A stretch of DNA of 63,999 nucleotides from Bacillota bacterium (GTDB taxonomy: Bacteria > Bacillota > Clostridia > Peptostreptococcales > Anaerovoracaceae): assembly GCA_019420525.1 (NCBI GenBank), contig JAHZHA010000025.1, positions 40,253 through 104,251 on the forward strand. The letters are read 5' to 3'. Under the pieces are notes generated by a model. That model saw only the letters and a program-made list of their open reading frames with translations. It ran no database searches and was not told the DNA's origin. Position numbers and translations under genes: made by a program. Positions within the stretch are counted from its first letter, which is position 1. Each line of letters opens with the position of its first letter. This document shows positions 33,886 to 41,898 of this stretch, in pieces.

Positions 33886-34587
33886 GTGAGGAAGTTGTAC
33901 AATGTACTCGTTTGTGACGATGAAAAAGATATCGTGGAAGCACTGAAAATTTATCTCTCATCAGGAGATTACAAGGTGTATGAAGCTTACAGTGGCAGTG
34001 AAGCTGTGGATATCGTAGAAAAGAACGATATTCAGCTGATTCTGATGGATATCATGATGCCGGGAATGGATGGCATCGCGGCCACAGCGAAGATCCGGGA
34101 AATGTCAAATGTTCCTATCATTCTGCTCACGGCCAAAAGTGAGGACAGTGACAAAGTTCTGGGACTGAACATCGGAGCTGACGATTATATTACGAAACCG
34201 TTCAATCCGGTAGAAGTTCTGGCACGGGTGAAATCTCAGCTGCGCAGATATACGAATCTCGGTTCCTGGAGCAGAAAGACAGGTGTATTTACGGCTGGTG
34301 GTCTTCAACTGGATGACGAAACGAAAACCGTTACAGTGGACGGCGATCCGGTGGCTCTGACACCTATCGAGTACAGCATTCTCAGACTGCTTATCCGTTC
34401 GCCGGGCAAGGTGTATTCTTCCGGAGAAATCTATCGGCGTATCTGGAATGAGATGCCGCTGGGTTCAGAAGGGGCAGTGGCCGTTCACGTAAGGCATATC
34501 AGGGAGAAGATTGAGATTAATCCTTCCGAGCCTCGTTACCTCCAGGTGGTATGGGGACAGGGATATAAGATTGCAAAACAGGGGTAG
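33886..34587 (+). CDS. OmpR-family response regulator
   Basis: A 233-aa DNA-binding regulator. The receiver has VLVCDDEKDIVEAL (acidic pocket), phospho-Asp in LILMDIMMPGMDG, Thr in ILLTAKSE and Lys in DYITKPFNPVEVLAR. The C-terminal winged-helix domain includes PIEYSILRLLIRSPGKVYS and EGAVAVHVRHIREKIE. It is closest in style to VanR-type regulators. The start is either GTG 33886 (AGGAG six bases upstream) or TTG 33895 (AGGAG eight bases upstream), a difference of three residues. It pairs with the histidine kinase 107 bases downstream. Confidence 0.93.
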   Translation: MRKLYNVLVCDDEKDIVEALKIYLSSGDYKVYEAYSGSEAVDIVEKNDIQLILMDIMMPGMDGIAATAKIREMSNVPIILLTAKSEDSDKVLGLNIGADDYITKPFNPVEVLARVKSQLRRYTNLGSWSRKTGVFTAGGLQLDDETKTVTVDGDPVALTPIEYSILRLLIRSPGKVYSSGEIYRRIWNEMPLGSEGAVAVHVRHIREKIEINPSEPRYLQVVWGQGYKIAKQG

Positions 34588-34694
34588 AAAGAAAATGATG
34601 CTGCTGTGCAGGGAACACAGCTGGTTGTTCGATGATAAGCAACAGGCGGCACATGCCGATGTTATGACTTCGGGTATGACAAGGGGATGATGAA

Positions 34695-37600
34695 ATGAAG
34701 AGACTTATGATGAATACGGGGGCGAAAGCAGCGGCAGTTCTGATATTGACGCTGTGTGTGCTGCTGTTTACAGGCAGCATCGCCGGTACGGTGTATCTGT
34801 ACGGCACCGGCGCGGTGAATCAGAAAGGAATGGAATATTACGAGACGGATGCATTTCAGTACCAGCTGTCCAATAGCGCGTGGCAGTATATAAACTATTA
34901 TTACTACAACAGCGATGAGGGCAGAAAGGAGCTGGAGGAGCGGCACCAGTCAGCAGAAGGAATGGAAGAAAACGATAGTTCCTCAGAAGAGATGTCGTCT
35001 GACAACGTTGTGACTGGTTCTGTTTCCGAAAGTGGAAAGATTTATTCTGTCGATCAGTGGAAGTTGAGAGCCGGTGATACGGTAGCCGTTATCCCCAGAT
35101 GGGATGACATGAAAGAAGGCTCGTATCAGATTAAGATAGATGGCTATACGTACAATGTTGAGACGACAGCAGATGGCAAAAAACGCTTTATTAACGAAGA
35201 CGGTTCCGTGGCTTTTATGCTGTACAAGAGCCAGGAAGAAATAGGAGCGCAGAAGATAGGATACATACCGGGTAATCTGCTAGACGAGTATGATTTTTCA
35301 AATTATTCGATATATGAACTCGAAAAACAGATGTATCGGGAAGGCTGTGTCACTGTAGATTCATACAGAGGGGACCTTTGTTTTAATCTGGAACGCAATA
35401 TCGTATGGATGCCTGTTGATGAGCAGGAGGCGGAACTTTACAGCGTATATCTCGATTCCGTCGTTTATCGGGATGAAGGTAGAGAAAGTCAGGCAGATCA
35501 TCTGGATTATGTGGCACAGACGGCACATAGTCACAATGCCTCTGACTTTGAGAACATGAATGTCCATATGGCCGTCTACCGAGGCAGCGCTGTACAAGAC
35601 GGCGCCGGCTCATCTGAAAGCTCGGAAAATACTCCTCTGACGGAAGACCCTATTCTGGGCAGATATATGACGAAAGAACTTCTTGCGGTCAGTGAAAAAG
35701 TGGCGGCACAGTCCGTCAGCAGTTCAGAAGGCGCGGCGGACGTATCGGCTCTGGGAGAAAAAGTCTCGGAAAATTACGCGTATGACGGTGAGGCGGATTA
35801 TTCCGTCACCATCCGCTATAGCGGCGGTCTGAGCATCGTATGCACCGTCACCGATCCTATGAAAAATATCGATACGTTTCTCCTGTTAAAAGTATTGCAC
35901 AATATTTTCGTCCCGTTCGGGGTGTGGATTATTCTGGCAGATGTTCTTCTGGGAATGCTGTGTATCGTCCTGTTTGTATTCCTGATGCTGGCGGCGGGAC
36001 GCAGGCCGCTGACGGGAACAGACCCGGATGGCGGCGGCAGCAGTCAGAGAAATGACGGACAGAGCGGTGAAGGCAACGATTTCGCACTTCCGGCAGAAAC
36101 GGCGGATATACTGCCGGAAAAAGAGCAGGAAAAGAACAGCAAACGCCTTTTAAAAGAGGAGCAGAAAGCAGCTCTCTGGGCGTCACAGGGATACCGGATC
36201 AAGGAATCTTTTGCCGATCGCATACCTTTCGATCTGTTTTTTATCATTTTCCTGGCACTTCTGGGAGGTCTTCTGGCTGTAGATATCGCATCGGCGGAGA
36301 ATATGGCAGGGATGCCATTAGGAGCGATGCCTCCATCACAGGCATATCCGATTCTGTGTGCGGCCGCTGCCGCTACAGCAGCAGGAATCCTTCTGTGCAT
36401 ACTTTTCTTTATGAGCTGTGCGGTCCGGGCAAAGATCGGCGGATTTTTGAGAAATACTTTCATCTGGCGTATTTTGACCGGGGCGGTGAGTATTCTCGGA
36501 AAAGCGGGCCGCAAAATATTTGGCCCGATGTGGGGCGGTATGAAGGAAGCTATGAGTAACATTGCCCTGCAGTGGAAATTAGCGGCGGCTTTCCTCATCA
36601 TCGTCATCGCGAATCTGGTGATAGGATGTCAGTTGGGCTGGTACGGCAGCGGATTCCTGATCTTCCTGGGAATCGTATTCGATATCGCTGTGTTTCTGGT
36701 GGTCATGGCCGCAGGCCTCGCACTGCGCAGACTTCAACAGGGCGGCAGAGCACTGGCAGCCGGTGATCTGGATGCCAAGGTCGATACCTCGAAGATGAGA
36801 GGTGATTTCCGCGAGCACGGCGAAAATCTGAACAACATCAGCAGGGGCATGGCCATTGCCATCGAACAGCGAATGAAGAGCGAGAGGATGAAGACAGAAC
36901 TCATCACAAATGTCTCTCACGATATAAAGACACCGCTGACTTCTATTGTGAATTACGTCGATTTGCTCAACAAAGAAAATCTCGAAGGCAGAGCGGGAGA
37001 GTATGTAGAAGTGCTGGTACGCCAGTCAGCCCGCCTGAAAAAGCTCACGGAAGATCTGGTGGAGGCGTCGAAAGCTTCCACCGGAAATATCAGCGTTTCT
37101 CTTCGTCCTGTAAATGTCTGCGAAATGATTAATCAGGCGGCGGGAGAATATGCGGAACGCCTTGCGGCGGCTTCTCTCAGTATCGTTTCTGATTTTCCGG
37201 ATCGGCCTGCTGTGGCCGAGGCTGATGGACGTCTTCTCTGGAGAGTTCTCGATAATCTTCTGAGCAATGTCTGCAAGTATTCTATGCCGGGAACACGTGT
37301 CTACATCGCGGTTTCCGTGGAGGAGGACGGATTTGTGTCGCCGGATTTCACAAACAACAGGAATGAAGCGGCTCCGGAAGAGAAAAAAAGTGAAGAAAAG
37401 ATCGAAAGGAGGGGCCGGTTCGGCAGACATGTTCTGAAAGACAGAATAAGATGGAACGGAAAAGAACAGAATGGGGATAAAGGACAGGCGGAATCTGGAG
37501 AAAATTCTGCTGTCAGCAGAAGTCCGGCAGGAAGAGTCATCGTCACGGTAAAAAATATCTCCAGAGAACGGCTTAATGTGGCATCCGACGAACTCATGGA

Positions 37601-37778
37601 AAGATTCGTCAGAGGTGACAGCTCCAGGACGACGGAAGGAAGCGGCCTGGGTCTCAATATCGCCAGAAGTCTTACAGAGCTCCAGAAAGGCAGATTTGAC
37701 ATCCGTATCGACGGGGATCTCTTCAAAGCGGAAATCGCACTTCCGCAGAGTACCAAAAGGCCGGACGGAATAATCTGA
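34695..37778 (+). CDS. Large multi-membrane-segment sensor histidine kinase
   Basis: A 1027-aa kinase. One N-terminal membrane segment, an extracellular region of about 360 residues without a recognised domain, a second segment near residue 400-430, a charged cytosolic stretch, then about five further hydrophobic segments (residues ~510-690). The catalytic part has HisKA NVSHDIKTPLTSIVNYVDLL, N-box VLDNLLSNVCKYS and G-box GSGLGLNIARSL. Between N and G boxes a charged insert of about 80 residues replaces the usual DxGxG, and VKNISRERL follows, a pattern seen in clostridial VanS-like kinases. It is the partner of the preceding response regulator. The signal is unknown. Confidence 0.92.
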   Translation: MKRLMMNTGAKAAAVLILTLCVLLFTGSIAGTVYLYGTGAVNQKGMEYYETDAFQYQLSNSAWQYINYYYYNSDEGRKELEERHQSAEGMEENDSSSEEMSSDNVVTGSVSESGKIYSVDQWKLRAGDTVAVIPRWDDMKEGSYQIKIDGYTYNVETTADGKKRFINEDGSVAFMLYKSQEEIGAQKIGYIPGNLLDEYDFSNYSIYELEKQMYREGCVTVDSYRGDLCFNLERNIVWMPVDEQEAELYSVYLDSVVYRDEGRESQADHLDYVAQTAHSHNASDFENMNVHMAVYRGSAVQDGAGSSESSENTPLTEDPILGRYMTKELLAVSEKVAAQSVSSSEGAADVSALGEKVSENYAYDGEADYSVTIRYSGGLSIVCTVTDPMKNIDTFLLLKVLHNIFVPFGVWIILADVLLGMLCIVLFVFLMLAAGRRPLTGTDPDGGGSSQRNDGQSGEGNDFALPAETADILPEKEQEKNSKRLLKEEQKAALWASQGYRIKESFADRIPFDLFFIIFLALLGGLLAVDIASAENMAGMPLGAMPPSQAYPILCAAAAATAAGILLCILFFMSCAVRAKIGGFLRNTFIWRILTGAVSILGKAGRKIFGPMWGGMKEAMSNIALQWKLAAAFLIIVIANLVIGCQLGWYGSGFLIFLGIVFDIAVFLVVMAAGLALRRLQQGGRALAAGDLDAKVDTSKMRGDFREHGENLNNISRGMAIAIEQRMKSERMKTELITNVSHDIKTPLTSIVNYVDLLNKENLEGRAGEYVEVLVRQSARLKKLTEDLVEASKASTGNISVSLRPVNVCEMINQAAGEYAERLAAASLSIVSDFPDRPAVAEADGRLLWRVLDNLLSNVCKYSMPGTRVYIAVSVEEDGFVSPDFTNNRNEAAPEEKKSEEKIERRGRFGRHVLKDRIRWNGKEQNGDKGQAESGENSAVSRSPAGRVIVTVKNISRERLNVASDELMERFVRGDSSRTTEGSGLGLNIARSLTELQKGRFDIRIDGDLFKAEIALPQSTKRPDGII

Positions 37779-37798
37779 TTAAAATGTAGTCCAGCATA

Positions 37799-37841
37799 GG
37801 GCAGATGTGCCGGTTTTCCGGACGCATCTGCCCTCTTTTTC
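37799..37841 (+). terminator. Terminator after the histidine kinase
   Basis: GGGCAGATG plus GCCGG pair with CCGG plus CATCTGCCC, followed by a T-rich run. A -10-like TATAAT near 37859 begins the next unit. Confidence 0.9.
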
Positions 37842-37985
37842 TTTCCGGACCTCTGATTTATAATGATCCCAAGAAAACGAAAATGCCGCGTTGCCGGACG
37901 GGATGACCGTTGGGTAGCCGAAGAATGATACTGATTTTATTTTCCGACATCTTCAGAGGTGCAACCGGACAGAAAGGAGCATGAT

Positions 37986-38618
37986 GTGACGAAAAAAAAT
38001 GCGCGAAATACGCGGGGAAAAATTGTGGAAGCCGCATGGAGACTTTTTTACGAGCAGGGTTATGAAAATACGACGGTGGAAGAAATCATATCTTCTTCCT
38101 ATACATCAAAGGGCTCGTTTTATCATTACTTCGGAGGAAAAGATGCGCTTCTGAGCACGCTCAGCGATCTTTTCGACCAGAAATACACGGAGCTAGAGGA
38201 GTCGCTGGATCCGGACATGCCGGCCATGGAGAAGCTGCTTTTCCTCAACAGCGAGCTTTTCCGGATGGTAGAAAATACAGTTTCCGTCGACCTTCTGGCC
38301 CGTCTTCTCTCTACGCAGCTGGTGACAAACGGTGAAAAGCATCTGCTGAATCATAAAAGAATCTATTACAGGCTTCTGCGCAAGATTATCGCCGAAGGTC
38401 AGGAAAAAGGAGAAATTTCCGGCGAACGGAATGTGAATGATATGGTCAAGCTTTATGCGCTCTGTGAGCGTGCGTTTATGTATGACTGGTGCCTGTGCGG
38501 AGGGGAATATTCCCTTCAGGCTTACGCAGCACGTCAGATGCCTGTCTTTTTACACGATTTTTTACCCGGAGTTTCGTCTGATAAACGTATGGATAAAAAT
38601 GCTGAAAATAAAGTATAA
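37986..38618 (+). CDS. TetR-family transcriptional regulator
   Basis: A 210-aa repressor. Residues 8-55 are the TetR helix-turn-helix: RGKIVEAAWRLFYEQGYENT, VEEIISSSYTSKGSFYHYFG, GKDALLSTLSDLF. The rest is an all-helical ligand domain with no known ligand. GTG 37986 is chosen because AAAGGAG sits just before it; an earlier in-frame GTG at 37959 has no ribosome site. Immediately downstream lies a long inverted repeat against the promoter of putP, which makes putP the likely target. Confidence 0.9.
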   Translation: MTKKNARNTRGKIVEAAWRLFYEQGYENTTVEEIISSSYTSKGSFYHYFGGKDALLSTLSDLFDQKYTELEESLDPDMPAMEKLLFLNSELFRMVENTVSVDLLARLLSTQLVTNGEKHLLNHKRIYYRLLRKIIAEGQEKGEISGERNVNDMVKLYALCERAFMYDWCLCGGEYSLQAYAARQMPVFLHDFLPGVSSDKRMDKNAENKV

Positions 38619-38632
38619 TAACACAACATTAT

Positions 38633-38668
38633 AGAATGAAGTACAGACTTTAGTCTATACTTCGTTCT
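38633..38668. promoter_or_regulatory. 36-base inverted repeat, possible TetR operator or terminator
   Basis: Two 17-base arms match at 15 positions around TT, with the perfect core AGACTTTAGTCT at 38645-38656. It ends four bases before the -35 of the putP promoter. The T-run after it is weak, so an operator is at least as likely as a terminator. Confidence 0.5.
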
Positions 38669-38671
38669 GTA

Positions 38672-38700
38672 TTGTGTATCGTTTCTCCCGGTGTTATCAT
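38672..38700 (+). promoter_or_regulatory. Promoter of putP
   Basis: TTGTGT (38672-38677), 17-base spacer, TATCAT (38695-38700), directly after the inverted repeat. Confidence 0.55.
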
Positions 38701-38792
38701 AAAAACATCACCTGCAGCTGTCCGGGCCTTTCGGAATTCTGTGGATCGCTGCTGTTTTTATTCGTTTCAGCTTTAGGAGAGGGAGAAAAGAT

Positions 38793-40328
38793 ATGACGAC
38801 ATCTCAAATCTGTATCATCATAACCATCGCGGTATATCTGATCGCCATGGTACTGGTAGGAGTCTATTTCAGCAAAAAAGGAGGAGGCTCAAATTCTGGG
38901 GAATTTTATCTGGGCGGCAGAAAGCTGGGACCAGTTGTCACCGCTATGAGTGCGGAAGCTTCGGATATGAGCAGCTGGCTGTTGATGGGCCTTCCGGGGC
39001 TCGCATATATTTCCGGCGTGGCAGAGGTCAGCTGGACTGTCATCGGTCTGGCTGTCGGAACGTATCTGAACTGGCTTATCGTAGCGAAGCGTCTGCGCAG
39101 TTATTCGGCCAAACTGGGCGCAATTACGATACCGGAATTCTTTTCCAGAAGATATCGCGATCAGAGAAACATTCTGGGATGCATCGCTGCAATTATCATT
39201 CTTGTCTTTTTTATTCCATACACTGCATCCGGGTTCAAAGCCATCGGAACGCTTTTCAATAGTCTGTTCGGAATCGATTATCACGGCGCTATGATCGTGG
39301 GCGCTATCGTAGTCATCGGATATACGGTTCTGGGGGGCTTCATGGCGGTATCTACCACCGACCTGATTCAGAGCATTATCATGACATTTTCTCTCGTCAT
39401 GATCGTTCTCTTCGGCGTTCAGCAGGCAGGAGGCTGGGATCTGGTTATGAGCAATGCCGGAGAGCTTCCTGGTTATCTGAATGTCACCCAGGGATATGAT
39501 ATGGCTACGGGAAAAGCTTCCTCTTACAGTCTGTTGAGCATTGTATCCACTCTGGCCTGGGGGCTCGGCTACTTCGGAATGCCTCACATCCTGCTGAGAT
39601 TTATGGCCATCGAAGACGAAAAAAAACTGAAATTATCCCGCCGGATCGCTACCATATGGGTGGTTATTTCCATGTTTGTAGCAATTATCATCGGTGTTGT
39701 CGGTTATGGTGTTACAAAAGCCGGAAAAATTCCGTTTTTGGGAACTACTGCAGAATCTGAAACAGTCATCATACAACTTTCAAATCTGCTGAGCCAGTAC
39801 GGACCGATTTTTGCCATCTTTGCAGGTATCGTTTTAGCCGGTATCCTGGCATCTACCATGTCCACGGCGGATTCCCAGCTCCTGGCTGCCGCTTCCGGAG
39901 TATCCCACGATCTTCTGGGAAACACATTCCGTATGAAACTCGATACGAAAAAATCTATGCTGGCTGCCCGGGCGACCGTCATCATCATCGCCATTGTGGG
40001 CATCGCTCTGGCGTGGAATCCGGAAAGTTCTGTATTCCGTATCGTATCGTTCGCCTGGGCGGGTTTCGGAGCTTCCTTCGGCCCGGTAGTCCTCTTTGCT
40101 CTGTTTTGGAAACGAAGCAATTTCCAGGGCGTGCTGGCAGGTATGATCACAGGCGGAGTCATGGTGTTCGTATGGAAGTATCTCATCGCACCAGTGGGAG
40201 GTGTCTGGGCTATCTATGAACTGCTTCCGGCATTCTTGGCGGCGAGCATTGTCATCGTGGCGGTATCGCTTCTCACGTCGCCACCTTCCGATGAAATTAC
40301 GAAAGAATTCGAAGCAGTGGGCAAATAA
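38793..40328 (+). CDS. putP: Sodium/proline symporter
   Basis: A 511-aa SSS-family transporter with about thirteen membrane segments. Signatures are FYLGGRKLGPVVTAMSAEAS near residue 40, DMSSWLLMGLPG, and the Na+-site block ASTMSTADSQLLAAASGVSH near residue 355. Resemblance is to PutP rather than other SSS members, so Na+-driven proline uptake is the best call; pantothenate or other solutes cannot be excluded. GGAGAGGGAG precedes ATG 38793. It is preceded by a TetR gene and a possible operator. Confidence 0.92.
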   Translation: MTTSQICIIITIAVYLIAMVLVGVYFSKKGGGSNSGEFYLGGRKLGPVVTAMSAEASDMSSWLLMGLPGLAYISGVAEVSWTVIGLAVGTYLNWLIVAKRLRSYSAKLGAITIPEFFSRRYRDQRNILGCIAAIIILVFFIPYTASGFKAIGTLFNSLFGIDYHGAMIVGAIVVIGYTVLGGFMAVSTTDLIQSIIMTFSLVMIVLFGVQQAGGWDLVMSNAGELPGYLNVTQGYDMATGKASSYSLLSIVSTLAWGLGYFGMPHILLRFMAIEDEKKLKLSRRIATIWVVISMFVAIIIGVVGYGVTKAGKIPFLGTTAESETVIIQLSNLLSQYGPIFAIFAGIVLAGILASTMSTADSQLLAAASGVSHDLLGNTFRMKLDTKKSMLAARATVIIIAIVGIALAWNPESSVFRIVSFAWAGFGASFGPVVLFALFWKRSNFQGVLAGMITGGVMVFVWKYLIAPVGGVWAIYELLPAFLAASIVIVAVSLLTSPPSDEITKEFEAVGK

Positions 40329-40394
40329 TTACGGTGAGAGAAGGGAATAACGCACTTCGACATAAATAACTTTGATGGAAATAGGAAAAAAATA

Positions 40395-40423
40395 TTGCCA
40401 AAGAAAAAAGATACTGCTATAAT
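40395..40423 (+). promoter_or_regulatory. Promoter of the rpsF-ssb-rpsR operon
   Basis: TTGCCA (40395-40400), 17-base spacer, consensus TATAAT (40418-40423). Confidence 0.88.
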
Positions 40424-40429
40424 ACTGTA

Positions 40430-40499
40430 GTTGCCGCGAGGGGCGGCAGCGATCCTTGCCTCAACAGGGAGGCCGGAAAGTCCACAAGGAGGTGACAAG
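40430..40499 (+). promoter_or_regulatory. Candidate S6:S18-binding leader of rpsF
   Basis: The 70-base leader holds hairpin GTTGCCGC/GCGGCAGC (about 40430-40451) and a second, GCCTC/GGAGGC, followed by CGG. Many bacteria autoregulate rpsF through an S6:S18-binding leader with a conserved CCG element; the match here is by position and outline only. Confidence 0.4.
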
Positions 40500-40790
40500 A
40501 TGACAAATTACGAAGTAATGTTCATCCTCGATTCTGCTTTAGAAGAAGACGCTAAAAACGCTGCAGTTGAAATGGTAAAGAACGTTATCACTGCAGAAGG
40601 CGGCGAAATCACAAAAGAAGATATCTGGGGAACAAAAAAACTCGCGTATCCGATCCAGAAAAAGAATGAAGGATACTATGTAGTAGTAGAATTCCAGGCA
40701 GGTTCCGAACTTCCGAAGGAATTAGACAGAAGATTAAAGATTTCTGACGCCTGCATCAGACACATCATCGTAAACAAAGACGAAAAATAG
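40500..40790 (+). CDS. rpsF: 30S ribosomal protein S6
   Basis: A 96-aa protein of the small-subunit platform that binds S18 and 16S rRNA. Typical features are TNYEVMFILDSALEED at the start, GGEITKEDIWGTKKLAYPIQ and YYVVVEFQAG. ATG 40500 has the strong site AAGGAGGTGA upstream. The operon order rpsF-ssb-rpsR is the standard one in bacteria. Confidence 0.98.
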   Translation: MTNYEVMFILDSALEEDAKNAAVEMVKNVITAEGGEITKEDIWGTKKLAYPIQKKNEGYYVVVEFQAGSELPKELDRRLKISDACIRHIIVNKDEK

Positions 40791-40843
40791 TTTTCGGGTT
40801 CTTAAGAGAAGACTTTCTTCGTCAGGATGACAAGGAGTTTAAA

Positions 40844-41350
40844 ATGAACGTAGTCGTATTGATCGGCAGATTGACAAGAGATCCGGAACTCAGATATACA
40901 AATTCGCAGATGCCGGTTTGTTCGGCGACACTGGCGGTGGACCGTCCGGTGTCGAGAAACAGCCAGGACGGTGGAAATGACAGACAGGCTGATTTTATCC
41001 GAATTACCCTGTTCGGAAAACAGGCTGAAACATTCTCCAGATACCTTACAAAGGGCCGTCAGGTGGCGGTGGAAGGCAGAATCCAGACGGGTTCTTACCA
41101 GAATCAGAAGGGTGATACGGTATATACCACAGATGTTATCGTAAACCGTTTTGAATTTATCGGAAACAGAAATGATTCCCAGACGGGCAGCGGATACGGC
41201 GCTGGAAATTACGGCGGCAGCACGAATGCCGGCGGATACGGCGGATATGGAAGTCAGCAGAACGCAGGATCGCCTCAACAGGCGGCGCCTGTTCAGCCGG
41301 GGATTCCGGAAGGATTCGAGGCCATCGATGACGACGACATTCCATTCTAA
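40844..41350 (+). CDS. ssb: Single-stranded DNA-binding protein
   Basis: A 168-aa OB-fold protein that coats single-stranded DNA in replication and repair. The start MNVVVLIGRLTRDPELRYT and the block FIRITLFGKQAETFSRYLTK are standard. A Gly/Asn/Ser/Gln-rich linker follows, and the C-terminus is the acidic partner-binding tip DDDDIPF. AAGGAG precedes ATG 40844. It lies between rpsF and rpsR. Confidence 0.97.
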   Translation: MNVVVLIGRLTRDPELRYTNSQMPVCSATLAVDRPVSRNSQDGGNDRQADFIRITLFGKQAETFSRYLTKGRQVAVEGRIQTGSYQNQKGDTVYTTDVIVNRFEFIGNRNDSQTGSGYGAGNYGGSTNAGGYGGYGSQQNAGSPQQAAPVQPGIPEGFEAIDDDDIPF

Positions 41351-41368
41351 AGAAAGGAGACGCGCTCT

Positions 41369-41611
41369 ATGGAAAAGAGAAGAGGCGGCATGAGAAGAAG
41401 AAAGGTCTGCCAGTTCTGCATGCAGAAAGCTCAGAACGGCGCAGCTTCTATCGATTATAAAGATGTCGATACGCTCAAAAAATATGTGACAGAAAGAGGT
41501 AAGATTCTTCCTAAGAGAATTACAGGCACTTGTGCCATTCACCAGAGAGAAGTCACAAAGGCTATTAAGAGAGCAAGAATCGTTGCACTGCTCCCTTATA
41601 CACAGGACTAA
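41369..41611 (+). CDS. rpsR: 30S ribosomal protein S18
   Basis: An 80-aa protein that pairs with S6 on the platform. Typical blocks are CQFCMQKAQN, YKDVDTLKKYVTERGKILPK and GTCAIHQREVTKAIKRARI. It keeps CxxC plus a later Cys-x-x-His, the zinc-type form. AAAGGAG precedes ATG 41369. Confidence 0.97.
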   Translation: MEKRRGGMRRRKVCQFCMQKAQNGAASIDYKDVDTLKKYVTERGKILPKRITGTCAIHQREVTKAIKRARIVALLPYTQD

Positions 41612-41650
41612 TTAGCTTGAAGAGACCGGGCATAGCCCGTCGTATTATGC

Positions 41651-41678
41651 ATCCGGCACTTTCGAGTGCCGGATTTTT
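41651..41678 (+). terminator. Terminator after rpsR
   Basis: ATCCGGCACT-TTCG-AGTGCCGGAT, a ten-pair perfect stem with a tetraloop, then TTTT. Confidence 0.95.
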
Positions 41679-41738
41679 GCATTTCCGGAAATAAAAGAAA
41701 CATCCGGGGCCGCTTTCTGCGCAGGAAATCCGCAGCGA

Positions 41739-41767
41739 TTGAATTGAAACATCGTGTGTGGTATAAT
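41739..41767 (+). promoter_or_regulatory. Promoter of the gdpP-rplI-dnaB-purA unit
   Basis: TTGAAT (41739-41744), 17-base spacer, TATAAT (41762-41767). RNA start would be about 125 bases before gdpP. Confidence 0.8.
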
Positions 41768-41898
41768 GTCTGCACCCTGCGGCAGAAAAGCCGGAGACGC
41801 GGGCGGACAGCGGCGCATCAGACGCCCGGAAAACCCGGCAGCTGGCAATCTTGGCAGCGCAGAAGAAATCGTTATTAAGTCAGAAGGAAGGCGGAATC

